Assembly: GCF_039955095.1 (NCBI RefSeq)
Contig: NZ_CP154878.1
Location: 496,001-560,000, forward strand
Reading direction: 5' to 3'
Source of the DNA: Limosilactobacillus sp. WILCCON 0051
GTDB lineage: Bacteria > Bacillota > Bacilli > Lactobacillales > Lactobacillaceae
Length of the DNA: 64,000 nucleotides
Both the position numbers and the translations under genes were made by a program. Shown here one piece after another: positions 37,263 to 45,347 of this stretch. Numbering within the stretch: the stretch's first letter is position 1; every line of letters starts with the position of its first letter. Below the pieces are notes generated by a model, which had not been told where the DNA came from, did no database searches, and saw only the letters and a list, made by a program, of their open reading frames with translations.

Positions 37263-38222
37263 ATGACTGAATCAATTGCCAGTCTAAGAGAACAACTGAT
37301 TGAGCTGCATCAGCGCGTTGATAATGCCGAGATCTTTCAATCACTGTATCAGCGAGTTGGCGAGCTGGTCGAAAAGGTTCCCAGCCAAAAGCGAACCAGC
37401 TATGAACCGCCTGCTGACGACCAACGCTATCTAAAAAACGAAATGTCTGTAATTAAGCAGCAGATGCTTGAAAAAGAGCCGCTTGACCAGGTACAGAAAA
37501 AAAGTTTGTTTTATCATCTGGCTTCGGTTGATCGAGTGGCCAGAGAATGCTCAAGGCAGGCAATCAATGATTTATTGGGACATGAGATGGTCAGTGCTGA
37601 TGAGATTGCACATTGGACAGACTATGTATTGCAAGACGATATCTTATACGCACATGTCTTGGAGCCTAAAAATCAGGCAGTTTTTATGCGCGCTTCAGCC
37701 GTCAACATGCTGCATTCTTTTTTAATGGCTGATCGGTTCGGCTACTTTTTTCTGACTGAAGAAAAGCTGCAGGAGGTAATTAATAAGGTTGCACTCTTAG
37801 TCCTGCTGGAAAAAGATACCAGAGGCTTTATCGGCAGACGCGGCTGGGCACATATGTTTTTTGAACTGACCAATATTTTTATGGAAATGACGGAACGGAC
37901 GGATCTTTTAAGAGGCGATCATATTTTTATGATGACCGTTTTAGTGGAACGCTATCGTCGTTTGCGCACGCCGCTGGAAATGGGCGAGCAGAATGAGATT
38001 GCGGAGTATTTAGTCTGTCTGCTCAAGCGTCATCGTCTGTACCAGGATTATTTTTTGATGGAATTAAAAGATTGGCGCGCTTGGTTGAAGCAACAGTCAG
38101 ACGTTGATAATGAGGGGGATTGGCATCTGTTTTTCAACTATCAGCGCTTGATGACGGCCCTGCTGGTTGACAAAGATCTGCCGCCTAAGGTTATGGCTGA
38201 GATCATTGAACAAGAGATTTAG
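37263..38222 (+). CDS. DUF2785 family protein
   Basis: 319 residues, mainly helical, soluble. Residues ~75-310 fit DUF2785, with the pattern DTRGFIGRRGWAHMFFE. A short N-terminal coiled region (ESIASLREQLIELHQRVDN) precedes it. Function unknown. AGGGGG lies six bases before ATG 37263; an ATG at 37257 abuts that site. It is single, between two promoters. Confidence 0.7.
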   Translation: MTESIASLREQLIELHQRVDNAEIFQSLYQRVGELVEKVPSQKRTSYEPPADDQRYLKNEMSVIKQQMLEKEPLDQVQKKSLFYHLASVDRVARECSRQAINDLLGHEMVSADEIAHWTDYVLQDDILYAHVLEPKNQAVFMRASAVNMLHSFLMADRFGYFFLTEEKLQEVINKVALLVLLEKDTRGFIGRRGWAHMFFELTNIFMEMTERTDLLRGDHIFMMTVLVERYRRLRTPLEMGEQNEIAEYLVCLLKRHRLYQDYFLMELKDWRAWLKQQSDVDNEGDWHLFFNYQRLMTALLVDKDLPPKVMAEIIEQEI

Positions 38223-38251
38223 TTGTCAACGTTTACAGATAGTGTTATACT
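38223..38251 (+). promoter_or_regulatory. Promoter of ddl
   Basis: TTGTCA, 17-base spacer, TATACT with a TGT extension. It starts directly after the stop of the DUF2785 gene. Confidence 0.8.
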
Positions 38252-38308
38252 GTAGTTTCTAATAAAAACGGTTTAAGTACATTTAAAATTAGATAGGTGG
38301 TATTTTAC

Positions 38309-39442
38309 ATGACGAACAAAAAGCTGCACGTAGCATTGCTGTTCGGGGGCAATTCTTCGGAACACGATGTCTCTAAACGGAGCGCTCACAATGTATTTGA
38401 CGCGATGGACAAGAACAAATATGACGTCAGCCTGTTTATGTTCACCAAAGATGGAATTCTGCTGAACAATGAATACTCACAGCGGATCTTTGACGGCGAA
38501 CCAGAAGATGCCGTAGTCAAGGAAGCTTATGCCAATATGGATCTTGATGCGCCACTGGCACCAATCCAGGCTTTGAGCACGGTTAAGCAGATCGATTTCT
38601 TCATTCCGGTTATTCACGGTAACTTAGGTGAGGATGGTACGGTCCAAGGCCTGTTCCGCTTGCTGAAGAAGCCATATATTGGTTCAGGGATTGCCGCTAG
38701 TGCCATGTCGTTTGACAAGGATCTTACCAAGAAGATCATTACGCAAGCTGGAATTCGCAATACGCCATACATTCTGCTGACGCCAGAAAATCGCGATCAG
38801 TACGACTGGCATGCCATCCAAGAAGAACTTGGCGATCTGGTATTCGTTAAGCCGGCCAAGCAAGGTTCTTCAGTCGGGATTCATAAAGTCGAAAACGAGG
38901 CTGAATTAAAAGCTGCTCTTGATGATGCCTTTAAGTATGACTTTAAGGTCTTAGTTGAGCAAGGTATTGACCACCCTCGTGAAATTGAAATCTCAATTCT
39001 TGGTAATGAGCATCCAATCGCTTCTAAGCTTGGCGGTATCCGAGTACCAAGCGATGACCCATTCTACGACTATGAAAATAAATTTGTCGATGCCAGTGGC
39101 GTGGTCTTTGATCTGCCGGTAATCCTGCCAGATGACTTGACGCAAGAGATTACCGATATGGCACTGAAAGCTTACAAGGCGCTTGGCATGAAGGGACTTT
39201 GCCGGATCGACTTCCTGGTTGACCAAAATAACGTTCCATACTTGAGTGAGCCGAATACGCTGCCAGGCTTCACCAACATTAGTCTTTACCCGCAGATGTG
39301 GGAAGTTTCTGGTATTAAGTACTCAGATTTAATTGATCGCCTGATTAAGCTGGGACTGGAAGAATTTGAACGGCAAGAACAAATCAAGTACGATTTCCAG
39401 TCGCTTGGTGAAGAAAAAGTCGGTAAAAAAGAATATCACTAA
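38309..39442 (+). CDS. ddl: D-alanine--D-alanine/D-lactate ligase
   Basis: Makes the terminal depsipeptide or dipeptide of peptidoglycan precursors. 377 residues, ATP-grasp fold; HGNLGEDGTVQG, KPAKQGSSVGI and EPNTLPGFTNISLYPQMW are typical. In the omega loop, YDYENKF places Phe259 where D-Ala-D-Ala ligases have Tyr. Phe at this place is known to favour D-lactate in Leuconostoc and lactobacilli and goes with intrinsic vancomycin resistance. ATG 38309 follows AGGTGG; a GTG 12 bases earlier lies over that site. Confidence 0.94.
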   Translation: MTNKKLHVALLFGGNSSEHDVSKRSAHNVFDAMDKNKYDVSLFMFTKDGILLNNEYSQRIFDGEPEDAVVKEAYANMDLDAPLAPIQALSTVKQIDFFIPVIHGNLGEDGTVQGLFRLLKKPYIGSGIAASAMSFDKDLTKKIITQAGIRNTPYILLTPENRDQYDWHAIQEELGDLVFVKPAKQGSSVGIHKVENEAELKAALDDAFKYDFKVLVEQGIDHPREIEISILGNEHPIASKLGGIRVPSDDPFYDYENKFVDASGVVFDLPVILPDDLTQEITDMALKAYKALGMKGLCRIDFLVDQNNVPYLSEPNTLPGFTNISLYPQMWEVSGIKYSDLIDRLIKLGLEEFERQEQIKYDFQSLGEEKVGKKEYH

Positions 39443-39467
39443 AATAAGCAATTAAGATGATTAATAA

Positions 39468-39502
39468 CAACCTCCAGAGCTGCCACCAGTTTTGGAGGTT
39501 TT
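39468..39502 (+). terminator. Terminator after ddl
   Basis: AACCTCCA pairs with TGGAGGTT, then TTATATTT. Confidence 0.75.
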
Positions 39503-39620
39503 ATATTTGGCAAACTATTTACAATTGTCTAATTATTGATAAATTTATGATAAAATAATCATATACATATTTTTATTGGTTAATTGGTTTTACTATACAT
39601 ATATTAAGAAGGAATATTAG

Positions 39621-40460
39621 ATGAAGCTTCGTGGGGATATCTTTAAGCAGATTCGGCGCAAAAGGGGACTGTCACAGACAGCATTAGCGGAAGGAATCTG
39701 TACGCAGGCAACGATCAGCCTGATGGAAAAACAAAATCGAATTCCTAAAATGAATATTTTAACTGCACTTTGCTCGCGGTTGGATATTTCGGCAAATGAG
39801 ATTATTGAAAATGATGACGTTTCGATGACGGCAACTTTTGATCAGATTGGTCGCCTGTTGGCAGAAAGGCAGTTTGAAGATGCCCAGGCTGCCCTGCAGA
39901 TGATCAAGGTCAAAAATCTGCAAAATGAATTTGATAAGCAGCGCTACTATTATTTGCTAGGGATGCTGCAGGTACAAAATCATCAATTTGATGAGGCAAT
40001 CTTTAACTTTGAATTGGTTCTGACCCAGTTTTCGACCGTCAGTGCCAATATTTATCTGGCGATGACCACGATTGGCATGGCGATGGCTTATGAAAAGATC
40101 GGCAGTCAAAGTCGAGCACTGCGTTTGGTTGAAAGGGCAATGCGCTTGATTGATGAAAAAAAGCTAACTGGCGGCCAGCTGCAGTGGATCGTAGTCTATG
40201 AATACATATCTGGCTTGTATCTGGCGCTGGATCAGCCGCAGTTGTCACTCAATGTTGCGCAGCGCGGTATTGAAATCTGTCGGCAGATGCGCTCGATGTT
40301 TCTGCTTGATCGCTATTATCTGCATGCCGGCAAGGCGCAGCTGGCATTGGCCAATCAGGCAGTGGGCAAACAGGATTTAGAGATTGCGCACAGTTTGGCG
40401 CTGGTCGGTCAGCATCCTGAACTGGTTAAGGAATCAATGAAGGCCTTAGCAATGGCTTAA
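39621..40460 (+). CDS. XRE-family regulator with TPR-like C-terminus (RNPP/Rgg-like)
   Basis: 279 residues: an XRE helix-turn-helix (about 5-60; RRKRGLSQTALAEGICTQATISLME) and a helical repeat region (about 70-275) like the peptide-binding TPR domain of RNPP/PlcR-type regulators. Those sense short secreted peptides, but I find no small peptide gene beside this one, so peptide sensing is only possible. AGAAGGAA precedes the ATG. It is transcribed alone; its targets are not obvious here. Confidence 0.8.
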   Translation: MKLRGDIFKQIRRKRGLSQTALAEGICTQATISLMEKQNRIPKMNILTALCSRLDISANEIIENDDVSMTATFDQIGRLLAERQFEDAQAALQMIKVKNLQNEFDKQRYYYLLGMLQVQNHQFDEAIFNFELVLTQFSTVSANIYLAMTTIGMAMAYEKIGSQSRALRLVERAMRLIDEKKLTGGQLQWIVVYEYISGLYLALDQPQLSLNVAQRGIEICRQMRSMFLLDRYYLHAGKAQLALANQAVGKQDLEIAHSLALVGQHPELVKESMKALAMA

Positions 40461-40471
40461 AATTATACATA

Positions 40472-40508
40472 AAAAAAGCGTTGACTGAAATTTCAGTCAA
40501 CGCTTTTA
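40472..40508. terminator. Bidirectional terminator between XRE gene and usp
   Basis: AAAAGCGTTGACTGAAA pairs perfectly with TTTCAGTCAACGCTTTT. Confidence 0.93.
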
Positions 40509-40516
40509 ATTATGCC

Positions 40517-40999
40517 TTAGCGTTTTTTTTGAACTGGAATTGGCTGGTTGTCCAAGTCGGTACGAACGACCAAAACATCACAGATCGCAGTCCGAGTAAC
40601 GAATTCAGTAACCGAGCCGATCAAGATCCGTTCAACGGCATTTAAACCAGTAGCACCGATCATAATCAGGTCAGCGTGCATTTCCTTTGGCACTTCGCGG
40701 GCAATGATCGTCTTAGGAGCGCCGTATTCAATCGTGTAGCTGACATTGGCAACGCCTTGCTTTTTGGCATAGTCAACGTATTGATCCAGCGTCTTCTTGG
40801 CAGTCGTGGTTACTTGTTCAACCATTGAGCTGTCGAAACTGGAGATGTTTTGGAAAGCACGAGTGTCAACGACGTGCAGCAGGCGCAATTCCGTATCAGC
40901 GCCATTCCGTTTAGCAACAGCAACAGCTTTCTTAAAAGCCAGTTCAGCTTCCTTTGATCCATCTACAGGAACCAAAATGTGTTGGTATTGTTGAGTCAT
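40517..40999 (-). CDS. Universal stress protein (UspA family)
   Basis: 160 residues with the Usp alpha/beta fold: ILVPVDGSKEAELAFKKA at the start and the ATP-binding loop GATGLNAVERILIGSVTEFV near the end, so likely the ATP-binding class. GGGGG precedes the ATG by about ten bases. An inverted repeat lies about 45 bases upstream. It is the third unit in the minus-strand series 6S RNA, small membrane protein, usp. Confidence 0.9.
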   Translation of the reverse strand: MTQQYQHILVPVDGSKEAELAFKKAVAVAKRNGADTELRLLHVVDTRAFQNISSFDSSMVEQVTTTAKKTLDQYVDYAKKQGVANVSYTIEYGAPKTIIAREVPKEMHADLIMIGATGLNAVERILIGSVTEFVTRTAICDVLVVRTDLDNQPIPVQKKR

Positions 41000-41043
41000 A
41001 TCAAGTACCCCCTTAATGCTTAAGCTTCTTTGTTTATTTATAT

Positions 41044-41059
41044 TTTACAACATTGTAAA
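41044..41059. promoter_or_regulatory. Inverted repeat upstream of usp
   Basis: TTTACAACATTGTAAA: two 7-base arms around CA, in the promoter region of the usp gene. It could be an operator for an unidentified factor. Confidence 0.4.
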
Positions 41060-41086
41060 GGCTTTCGCAAAAAAATGTTTAGAAAA

Positions 41087-41371
41087 TCAATGTTTTTTGA
41101 ACACTAACGAACTGGTTGCCAGCGCCATGGCCATGTCAGCCAGGCAGCCAATCACCAATACGGTTGCTACCAAACCAATATGATCAGAGAAGAACGCGGC
41201 AATCAGACTTACGATACCCCAGATCAGCAGCAGCCAGCCCCAGATGCTGCAGTGACGAAGACTGCGCTCAGTAGCGGTTTGGCCAAAGATACCGGTCTTG
41301 CGGTGACTTAATAGATACCAGCTTTCAATCAGCATGATCGCGGCAAAAATAATCATCAAAACAGTAATCAA
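41087..41371 (-). CDS. Small three-helix membrane protein of unknown function
   Basis: About 94 residues with three hydrophobic segments. The start is uncertain: AAAGGAG on the minus strand fits a TTG at 41371, while the frame is open to a TTG at 41398 that lies upstream of that ribosome site. No family recognised. It lies between the 6S RNA terminator and usp on the same strand. Confidence 0.6.
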   Translation of the reverse strand: MITVLMIIFAAIMLIESWYLLSHRKTGIFGQTATERSLRHCSIWGWLLLIWGIVSLIAAFFSDHIGLVATVLVIGCLADMAMALATSSLVFKKH

Positions 41372-41405
41372 AAAAATCAAAACTCCTTTCTCTGCCAAGG
41401 TACCA

Positions 41406-41449
41406 TAAAAGCGGGACTGAAACCAGTAATGATTTCAATCCCGCTTTAT
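41406..41449. terminator. Strong hairpin ending the 6S RNA transcript
   Basis: AAAGCGGGACTGAAA pairs with TTTCAATCCCGCTTT (G-U allowed), flanked by A- and T-rich tails in both directions. Confidence 0.85.
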
Positions 41450-41454
41450 TATGA

Positions 41455-41649
41455 TATGTATCGGCTCCGTTCATGCCGTTAATTGTCTTTCAGTGTTGAC
41501 CTGTGGATAAGACAGGTGGGCCATGGCCGACAAAGCTTCGACTACCAAGTGAGAAGGCATGTCGTTACAGTGTCGAGGCACTAGTCCCAAAGTAACGAAA
41601 CTGTAAGGCAAGACTGCGAATTAGACAACACGCACATTACAGAACCTCT
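41455..41649 (-). ncRNA. ssrS: 6S RNA candidate (matches the lactobacillar 'lacto-usp' context)
   Basis: This gene-free stretch lies between rarA and the usp locus, the neighbourhood of 6S RNA in Bacilli. On the minus strand the ends pair over ~185 bases: GGUUCUGU (41639-41646) with ACGGAGCC (41463-41470), then GUUGUCU with AGACAAU. Inside are further hairpins (UCGUUAC/GUAACGA; ACCUGU/ACAGGU). A promoter and a terminator frame it. 6S RNA mimics open promoter DNA and binds the RNA polymerase holoenzyme. I recall the 'lacto-usp' motif in front of usp genes being reinterpreted as 6S RNA; that recollection needs checking. Confidence 0.65.
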
Positions 41650-41655
41650 ATTAGT

Positions 41656-41684
41656 ATGTTAGCATTTTTTTTAAATAGGTGCAA
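41656..41684 (-). promoter_or_regulatory. Promoter of the 6S RNA candidate
   Basis: Minus strand: TTGCAC (41679-41684), 17-base spacer ending TGC, then TAACAT (41656-41661), an extended -10. It predicts a transcript start near 41649. Confidence 0.6.
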
Positions 41685-41690
41685 TCGTTT

Positions 41691-42971
41691 TCAACTTCTT
41701 GGCTGACGTTGGGCCTTCAATAGCCGCCGATACTGAATTCCCAGGGCTTTTTCAAATTCACCGTTTGGCTTGGGATGATAATACTCATCATTTTTGATTT
41801 TATCTGGTAGATACTGCTGGCGAACCCAGTCTTGTGGAAAATCATGCGGATATTGGTAGTCGACGCCATGGCCAAGTTTTTGGGCACCTTGGTAGTGGGC
41901 GTCTTTTAGCCAATTGGGGATCTCGCCGAAGCTGCCTTGATCAATACGCTCTAAAGCAGCATCAATGGCTTGAATACCTGAATTTGACTTGGGCGACAGC
42001 GCCAGTTCAATTACGGCATCGGCCAAGGGAATGCGCGCTTCAGGCAGACCAATTTTTTCAGCTGCCTGAATTGCCGTGATGGCTCGCTGAACGGCTGGCG
42101 GGTTTGCCAGACCAATATCCTCATAGGCAATTACGGTCAAGCGGCGGGCAATGCTTGGCAGATCACCGGCGGCAATCAGCCGTGCCAAATAATGAAGTGC
42201 GGCATCGACGTCACTGCCGCGAATCGATTTTTGAAAAGCAGAGATGACGTCATAATGAGCATCGCCATCCTTATCGGCAGCCAGTGCTTTTTTCTGAACG
42301 CATTCCTCAATAATCGGCAGGGTTAGATGAATCTTACCGTCTTGAGCTGGATCGGTTGACTTGGCGGCCAGCTCCAATCCGTTTAGCGCACTGCGCAGAT
42401 CGCCGTTGACTGCGCGAATCAGCTGCTGACGAGCATTGTCGGCAAGCTCCAGCGGCATTTTCCCCAGGCCTCGCTCCTGGTCGGCGAGGGCGCGATCAAT
42501 GGCCAGGCTGATGTCTTTTTCGGTTAAGGGGTAGACTGGAAAAATCTGAGTGCGACTGCGAATAGCTGGATTGATCGACAGATACGGGTTTTCAGTCGTG
42601 GCGCCGATTAAGATGATATGGCCGTTTTCTAAATGAGGCAGTAAAAAATCCTGCTTGGTTTTATCAAGGCGGTGAATCTCATCAAGCAGCAGAATCACGG
42701 TTCCGCTCATTTTGGCTTCTTCGGCGACAATCTGCAGATCTTTTTTGGAATCGGTGGCCGCATTCAACATGCGAAAGGCATACTTGGTTGATCCGGCGAT
42801 AGCACTGGCGATACTCGTTTTGCCAGTGCCAGGCGGGCCATACAGAATCATTGAGCTGAGCATTTTGGCCTTAACCATGCGATTGATGATCTTGCCAGGA
42901 CCAACCAGATGCTGCTGACCAACGACTTCGTTTAGATTGCGCGGCCGCATGCGATAGGCTAATGGCTGCAA
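41691..42971 (-). CDS. rarA: Replication-associated recombination protein RarA (MgsA)
   Basis: A clamp-loader-like AAA+ ATPase acting at stalled replication forks. 426 residues; Walker A GPPGTGKT (45-52), Walker B ILLLDEIHRLDK, sensor GATTENP and the C-terminal tetramerisation region. The start is TTG 42971, nine bases after AGGAGG; no in-frame ATG fits better. Confidence 0.94.
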   Translation of the reverse strand: MQPLAYRMRPRNLNEVVGQQHLVGPGKIINRMVKAKMLSSMILYGPPGTGKTSIASAIAGSTKYAFRMLNAATDSKKDLQIVAEEAKMSGTVILLLDEIHRLDKTKQDFLLPHLENGHIILIGATTENPYLSINPAIRSRTQIFPVYPLTEKDISLAIDRALADQERGLGKMPLELADNARQQLIRAVNGDLRSALNGLELAAKSTDPAQDGKIHLTLPIIEECVQKKALAADKDGDAHYDVISAFQKSIRGSDVDAALHYLARLIAAGDLPSIARRLTVIAYEDIGLANPPAVQRAITAIQAAEKIGLPEARIPLADAVIELALSPKSNSGIQAIDAALERIDQGSFGEIPNWLKDAHYQGAQKLGHGVDYQYPHDFPQDWVRQQYLPDKIKNDEYYHPKPNGEFEKALGIQYRRLLKAQRQPRS

Positions 42972-42991
42972 AAAACAAGGCCTCCTTTGTT

Positions 42992-43462
42992 TTACTTAGA
43001 ATGAAACAGTCGCTGCCAAAAGCCTTGCTTGGCCGGCGACTTGACTTGAGAAACTGGCTTTGACAGATCTGGATAGCGCTTCGCAACATCAACTGGCGAC
43101 TGATAGACTGCGGTTTTAGCCGCTACTACGACCGCCAGCTTTTCAGGGGCTGTTGAAAATTCTGGATCCGTTTTCAAAGTGAAGCTGGCATGTTCTTGAA
43201 CGGCTGCTCGCATATATGGTCGCAGCTGCTCATCATCTAGATTGCCATTTAAAAAGACCAGATTGCCGATTCCTTTTTTTAGCTCCAATCGCAGGGCATC
43301 AGACCAGTCACGCTCGCCAAGCTGAGCCACGCTGATCGTCAGGCAGACTCGCTCACGAAAAGTTCCCAGATAGCGTCTTTGCTCATCGGGATTGATTTTA
43401 GGCGTACCATAGACTGCATTTTGCAGCCGCTGATCAACTGCACTTTTTTCTTCGTTAGCCAT
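42992..43462 (-). CDS. yueI: YueI family protein (DUF1694)
   Basis: 156 residues with the YueI signature VDQRLQNAVYGTPKINPDEQRRYLGTFRERV and a C-terminal basic tail. Soluble; function unknown. It is 20 bases upstream of rarA on the same strand, so probably co-transcribed. GGAGGG precedes the ATG. Confidence 0.88.
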   Translation of the reverse strand: MANEEKSAVDQRLQNAVYGTPKINPDEQRRYLGTFRERVCLTISVAQLGERDWSDALRLELKKGIGNLVFLNGNLDDEQLRPYMRAAVQEHASFTLKTDPEFSTAPEKLAVVVAAKTAVYQSPVDVAKRYPDLSKPVSQVKSPAKQGFWQRLFHSK

Positions 43463-43518
43463 GCATAACCCTCCGTAAGTAGTTTCATCCTATTGTATCA
43501 TTGATTGATCTTGAATAA

Positions 43519-43549
43519 TAAAAAAACGCCACTGCATTAAGCAATGGCG
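43519..43549 (-). terminator. Terminator after the VOC-family gene
   Basis: On the minus strand CGCCATTGC pairs with GCAGTGGCG, followed by seven T. Confidence 0.88.
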
Positions 43550-43558
43550 AAGATCATC

Positions 43559-43969
43559 CTAGTCTTTGACGATTTGGCAAAATTCAATAGTTTCAGCATT
43601 TGGTCCTTCAATATTGAAGAACTTGATGCCATGCTGCCAGAAGTCGAGATGCTGAACTTGATCTTCTTTCATCTTAAAGCCGGCTGCCTTGGCTGCTTTA
43701 AAGGCGGCATCGGCATCAGAAGTATTTAAAGAGATATGGTTAATCGCACCGGTTTGGCGAACGGCACCATCACCAGTCCAGATTTCCAGAGTCAGGTGAG
43801 CGTATTGCATAAAGACAACCTCATTGCCCTGGTCGTCAGTATCAAAATTGCCCAGCATCTTGAACCCGAGCTTTTCCCAAAAGGCAACTGTTTTTTGCAG
43901 ATCATCGGTTGGAATACCAATGTGCTGCAGATCATCGAAGTAGCCAGCTAAACTTTTATTGAATGCCAT
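43559..43969 (-). CDS. VOC (glyoxalase/bleomycin-resistance fold) protein
   Basis: 136 residues with two beta-alpha-beta-beta-beta modules (about 12-60 and 75-135). Candidate metal ligands are His17 (HIGIPT), His78 (INHISLNTSD) and Glu129 (ETIEFCQ). Such proteins include lactoylglutathione lyases, dioxygenases and binding proteins; the substrate cannot be told. GGAGAAA precedes the ATG. Confidence 0.85.
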   Translation of the reverse strand: MAFNKSLAGYFDDLQHIGIPTDDLQKTVAFWEKLGFKMLGNFDTDDQGNEVVFMQYAHLTLEIWTGDGAVRQTGAINHISLNTSDADAAFKAAKAAGFKMKEDQVQHLDFWQHGIKFFNIEGPNAETIEFCQIVKD

Positions 43970-44015
43970 AATTTTTCTCCTTTAACTAAAACTGCTGTTA
44001 ATAAAAGTGAAGAGT

Positions 44016-44993
44016 CTAAACATCTAAGGCTTGATGCTTGAGCTTAGGGAAGATAATTCGATCGGCAAGCCCAGTAATACCGCCTTGGAATAGCAGCGCA
44101 AAAACCGTTCCGAGACCAAAGTTTGCCAGCCCCATCTTAGGCAGAGCCAGCAGAGCCATAATCGTTGGCGGAATATATGATGCCCACATTGATAAGGTTG
44201 CATTGCCTTTGAAATAACGAAAACGCAGAATCTGGAATAAATCATCGGCTGGGTGCAGTACCAGATTTACTCGCTGATAGATCGAAATGGCCACTCCAAT
44301 CAAAGTAACGCCCAAAAAATTGATCAGAACATACAGAACTACCATTGGCAAGGAATGGGCATCGGGCATGATTCGGTTGAAAATATCGGAAAACCATTGA
44401 ATAAAGATTGAAAACGGCAGCATAAAGATGAAGTTGCCAAAAATTCGTTTCCATTCCCATTTATGCATCAGAATTGCGTTTAAGACTGAGGTTAGCATTC
44501 CCAGAACCATGAATGCCCAAAACAGTGTCATTGAATTATTGCCCAGGACGGCAATGCCGAGATTATTTTCAGCCGCCGTCCAATAAGCGGATCCTAAAAA
44601 CTGTGGATGAATATGTGAACTGGTAACCAGCGTCAAAACGTTTCCCATCGAGTTGATAACGATCGACAGGGCGAAGTAGGCAATGCTGGCTGGCATTGAA
44701 ATGGTGCGCTTTGGTACTGCGGTGACGTTTTTTGAGCTTGCTTGTTCCAAATTAATTCCCTTCTTCCTGACAAGATCACGTCTTAAAAATTGGTGATAGA
44801 CTTCACTTGCCACGATAAAGATACCCCCAGTAACCGCCAATGTCAACCGGTTGACAGATTTTAAGATGGTCAAAATCGCCTCGCAATCAGCTTGAGAAAG
44901 CGATTTCTTTGCTGCTGTAATTGGGTAGCGGTAATTGATCGGCTTGGCAGCTGTTTTTTTAAATTTTTTTCGTGAATTTGTTGTTTGATTCAC
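44016..44993 (-). CDS. YczE/YitT-like multi-pass membrane protein with N-terminal extension
   Basis: 325 residues. From ~97 on, five membrane helices and patterns such as ALSIVINSMGNVLTLVTSS..GSAYWTAAENNLG and PADDLFQILRFRYFKGN resemble the YczE/YyaS/YitT group of unknown function. The first ~95 residues are an added basic tail plus one helix (about 50-68). The start is GTG 44993 with AAAAGG only two bases away, so the true start may be further in. It is divergent from the tal-tkt operon. Confidence 0.65.
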   Translation of the reverse strand: MNQTTNSRKKFKKTAAKPINYRYPITAAKKSLSQADCEAILTILKSVNRLTLAVTGGIFIVASEVYHQFLRRDLVRKKGINLEQASSKNVTAVPKRTISMPASIAYFALSIVINSMGNVLTLVTSSHIHPQFLGSAYWTAAENNLGIAVLGNNSMTLFWAFMVLGMLTSVLNAILMHKWEWKRIFGNFIFMLPFSIFIQWFSDIFNRIMPDAHSLPMVVLYVLINFLGVTLIGVAISIYQRVNLVLHPADDLFQILRFRYFKGNATLSMWASYIPPTIMALLALPKMGLANFGLGTVFALLFQGGITGLADRIIFPKLKHQALDV

Positions 44994-45100
44994 AGCCTTT
45001 TGACAGTCCCAGCTTGCTCACTTCGAAATTGGTATATGCTTATTCTAAAGACACAAATGAAAATAAAATCATATATAACTAAAAAATATAAAGCTTTGCG

Positions 45101-45112
45101 CAATCGATTGCT
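45101..45112. promoter_or_regulatory. Palindrome GCAATCGATTGC, LacI-type operator candidate
   Basis: A perfect 12-base palindrome centred on CG, the layout of LacI/GalR-family operators. Confidence 0.4.
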
Positions 45113-45222
45113 TAACAATATAAAGTTACCGTCGCCTAGTGGTCCAGATGTGAATTATCGTTGATATAACGGCGATTGACTCAAAAATTAACTGATAACC
45201 AGTGCACAAACTTGAATTGGTA

Positions 45223-45240
45223 TTGCTAATCGATTAGCAA
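45223..45240. promoter_or_regulatory. Palindrome TTGCTAATCGATTAGCAA upstream of tal
   Basis: A perfect 18-base palindrome about 80 bases before the tal -10 box. It shares the ATCGAT centre with the site at 45101. A sugar-responsive repressor is a reasonable guess because the operon is pentose-phosphate related. Confidence 0.5.
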
Positions 45241-45319
45241 AAATAATTTCAAAATCCAATTGACGGCGTTGGCAAATTCGGTCATGATACGAGTCATGAA
45301 TTAATTGTTAACTAAAAAT

Positions 45320-45328
45320 TGGTATATT
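45320..45328 (+). promoter_or_regulatory. Extended -10 promoter of tal-tkt
   Basis: TGG followed by TATATT (45323-45328); the -35 is weak. AAAGGAG follows seven bases before the start codon. Confidence 0.5.
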
Positions 45329-45347
45329 TAACAAAGGAGCAAGAGAA

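Larger units (their letters stand above)
44994..45347. other. Divergent intergenic region rich in palindromes
   Basis: 354 bases between a minus-strand membrane protein and tal-tkt. No gene is apparent. It holds two CG-centred palindromes (listed), a CGTT-GATAT-AACG inverted repeat near 45159-45171, and two GTCATGA copies at 45281 and 45293, just before the tal promoter. This density suggests regulator binding. Confidence 0.5.
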
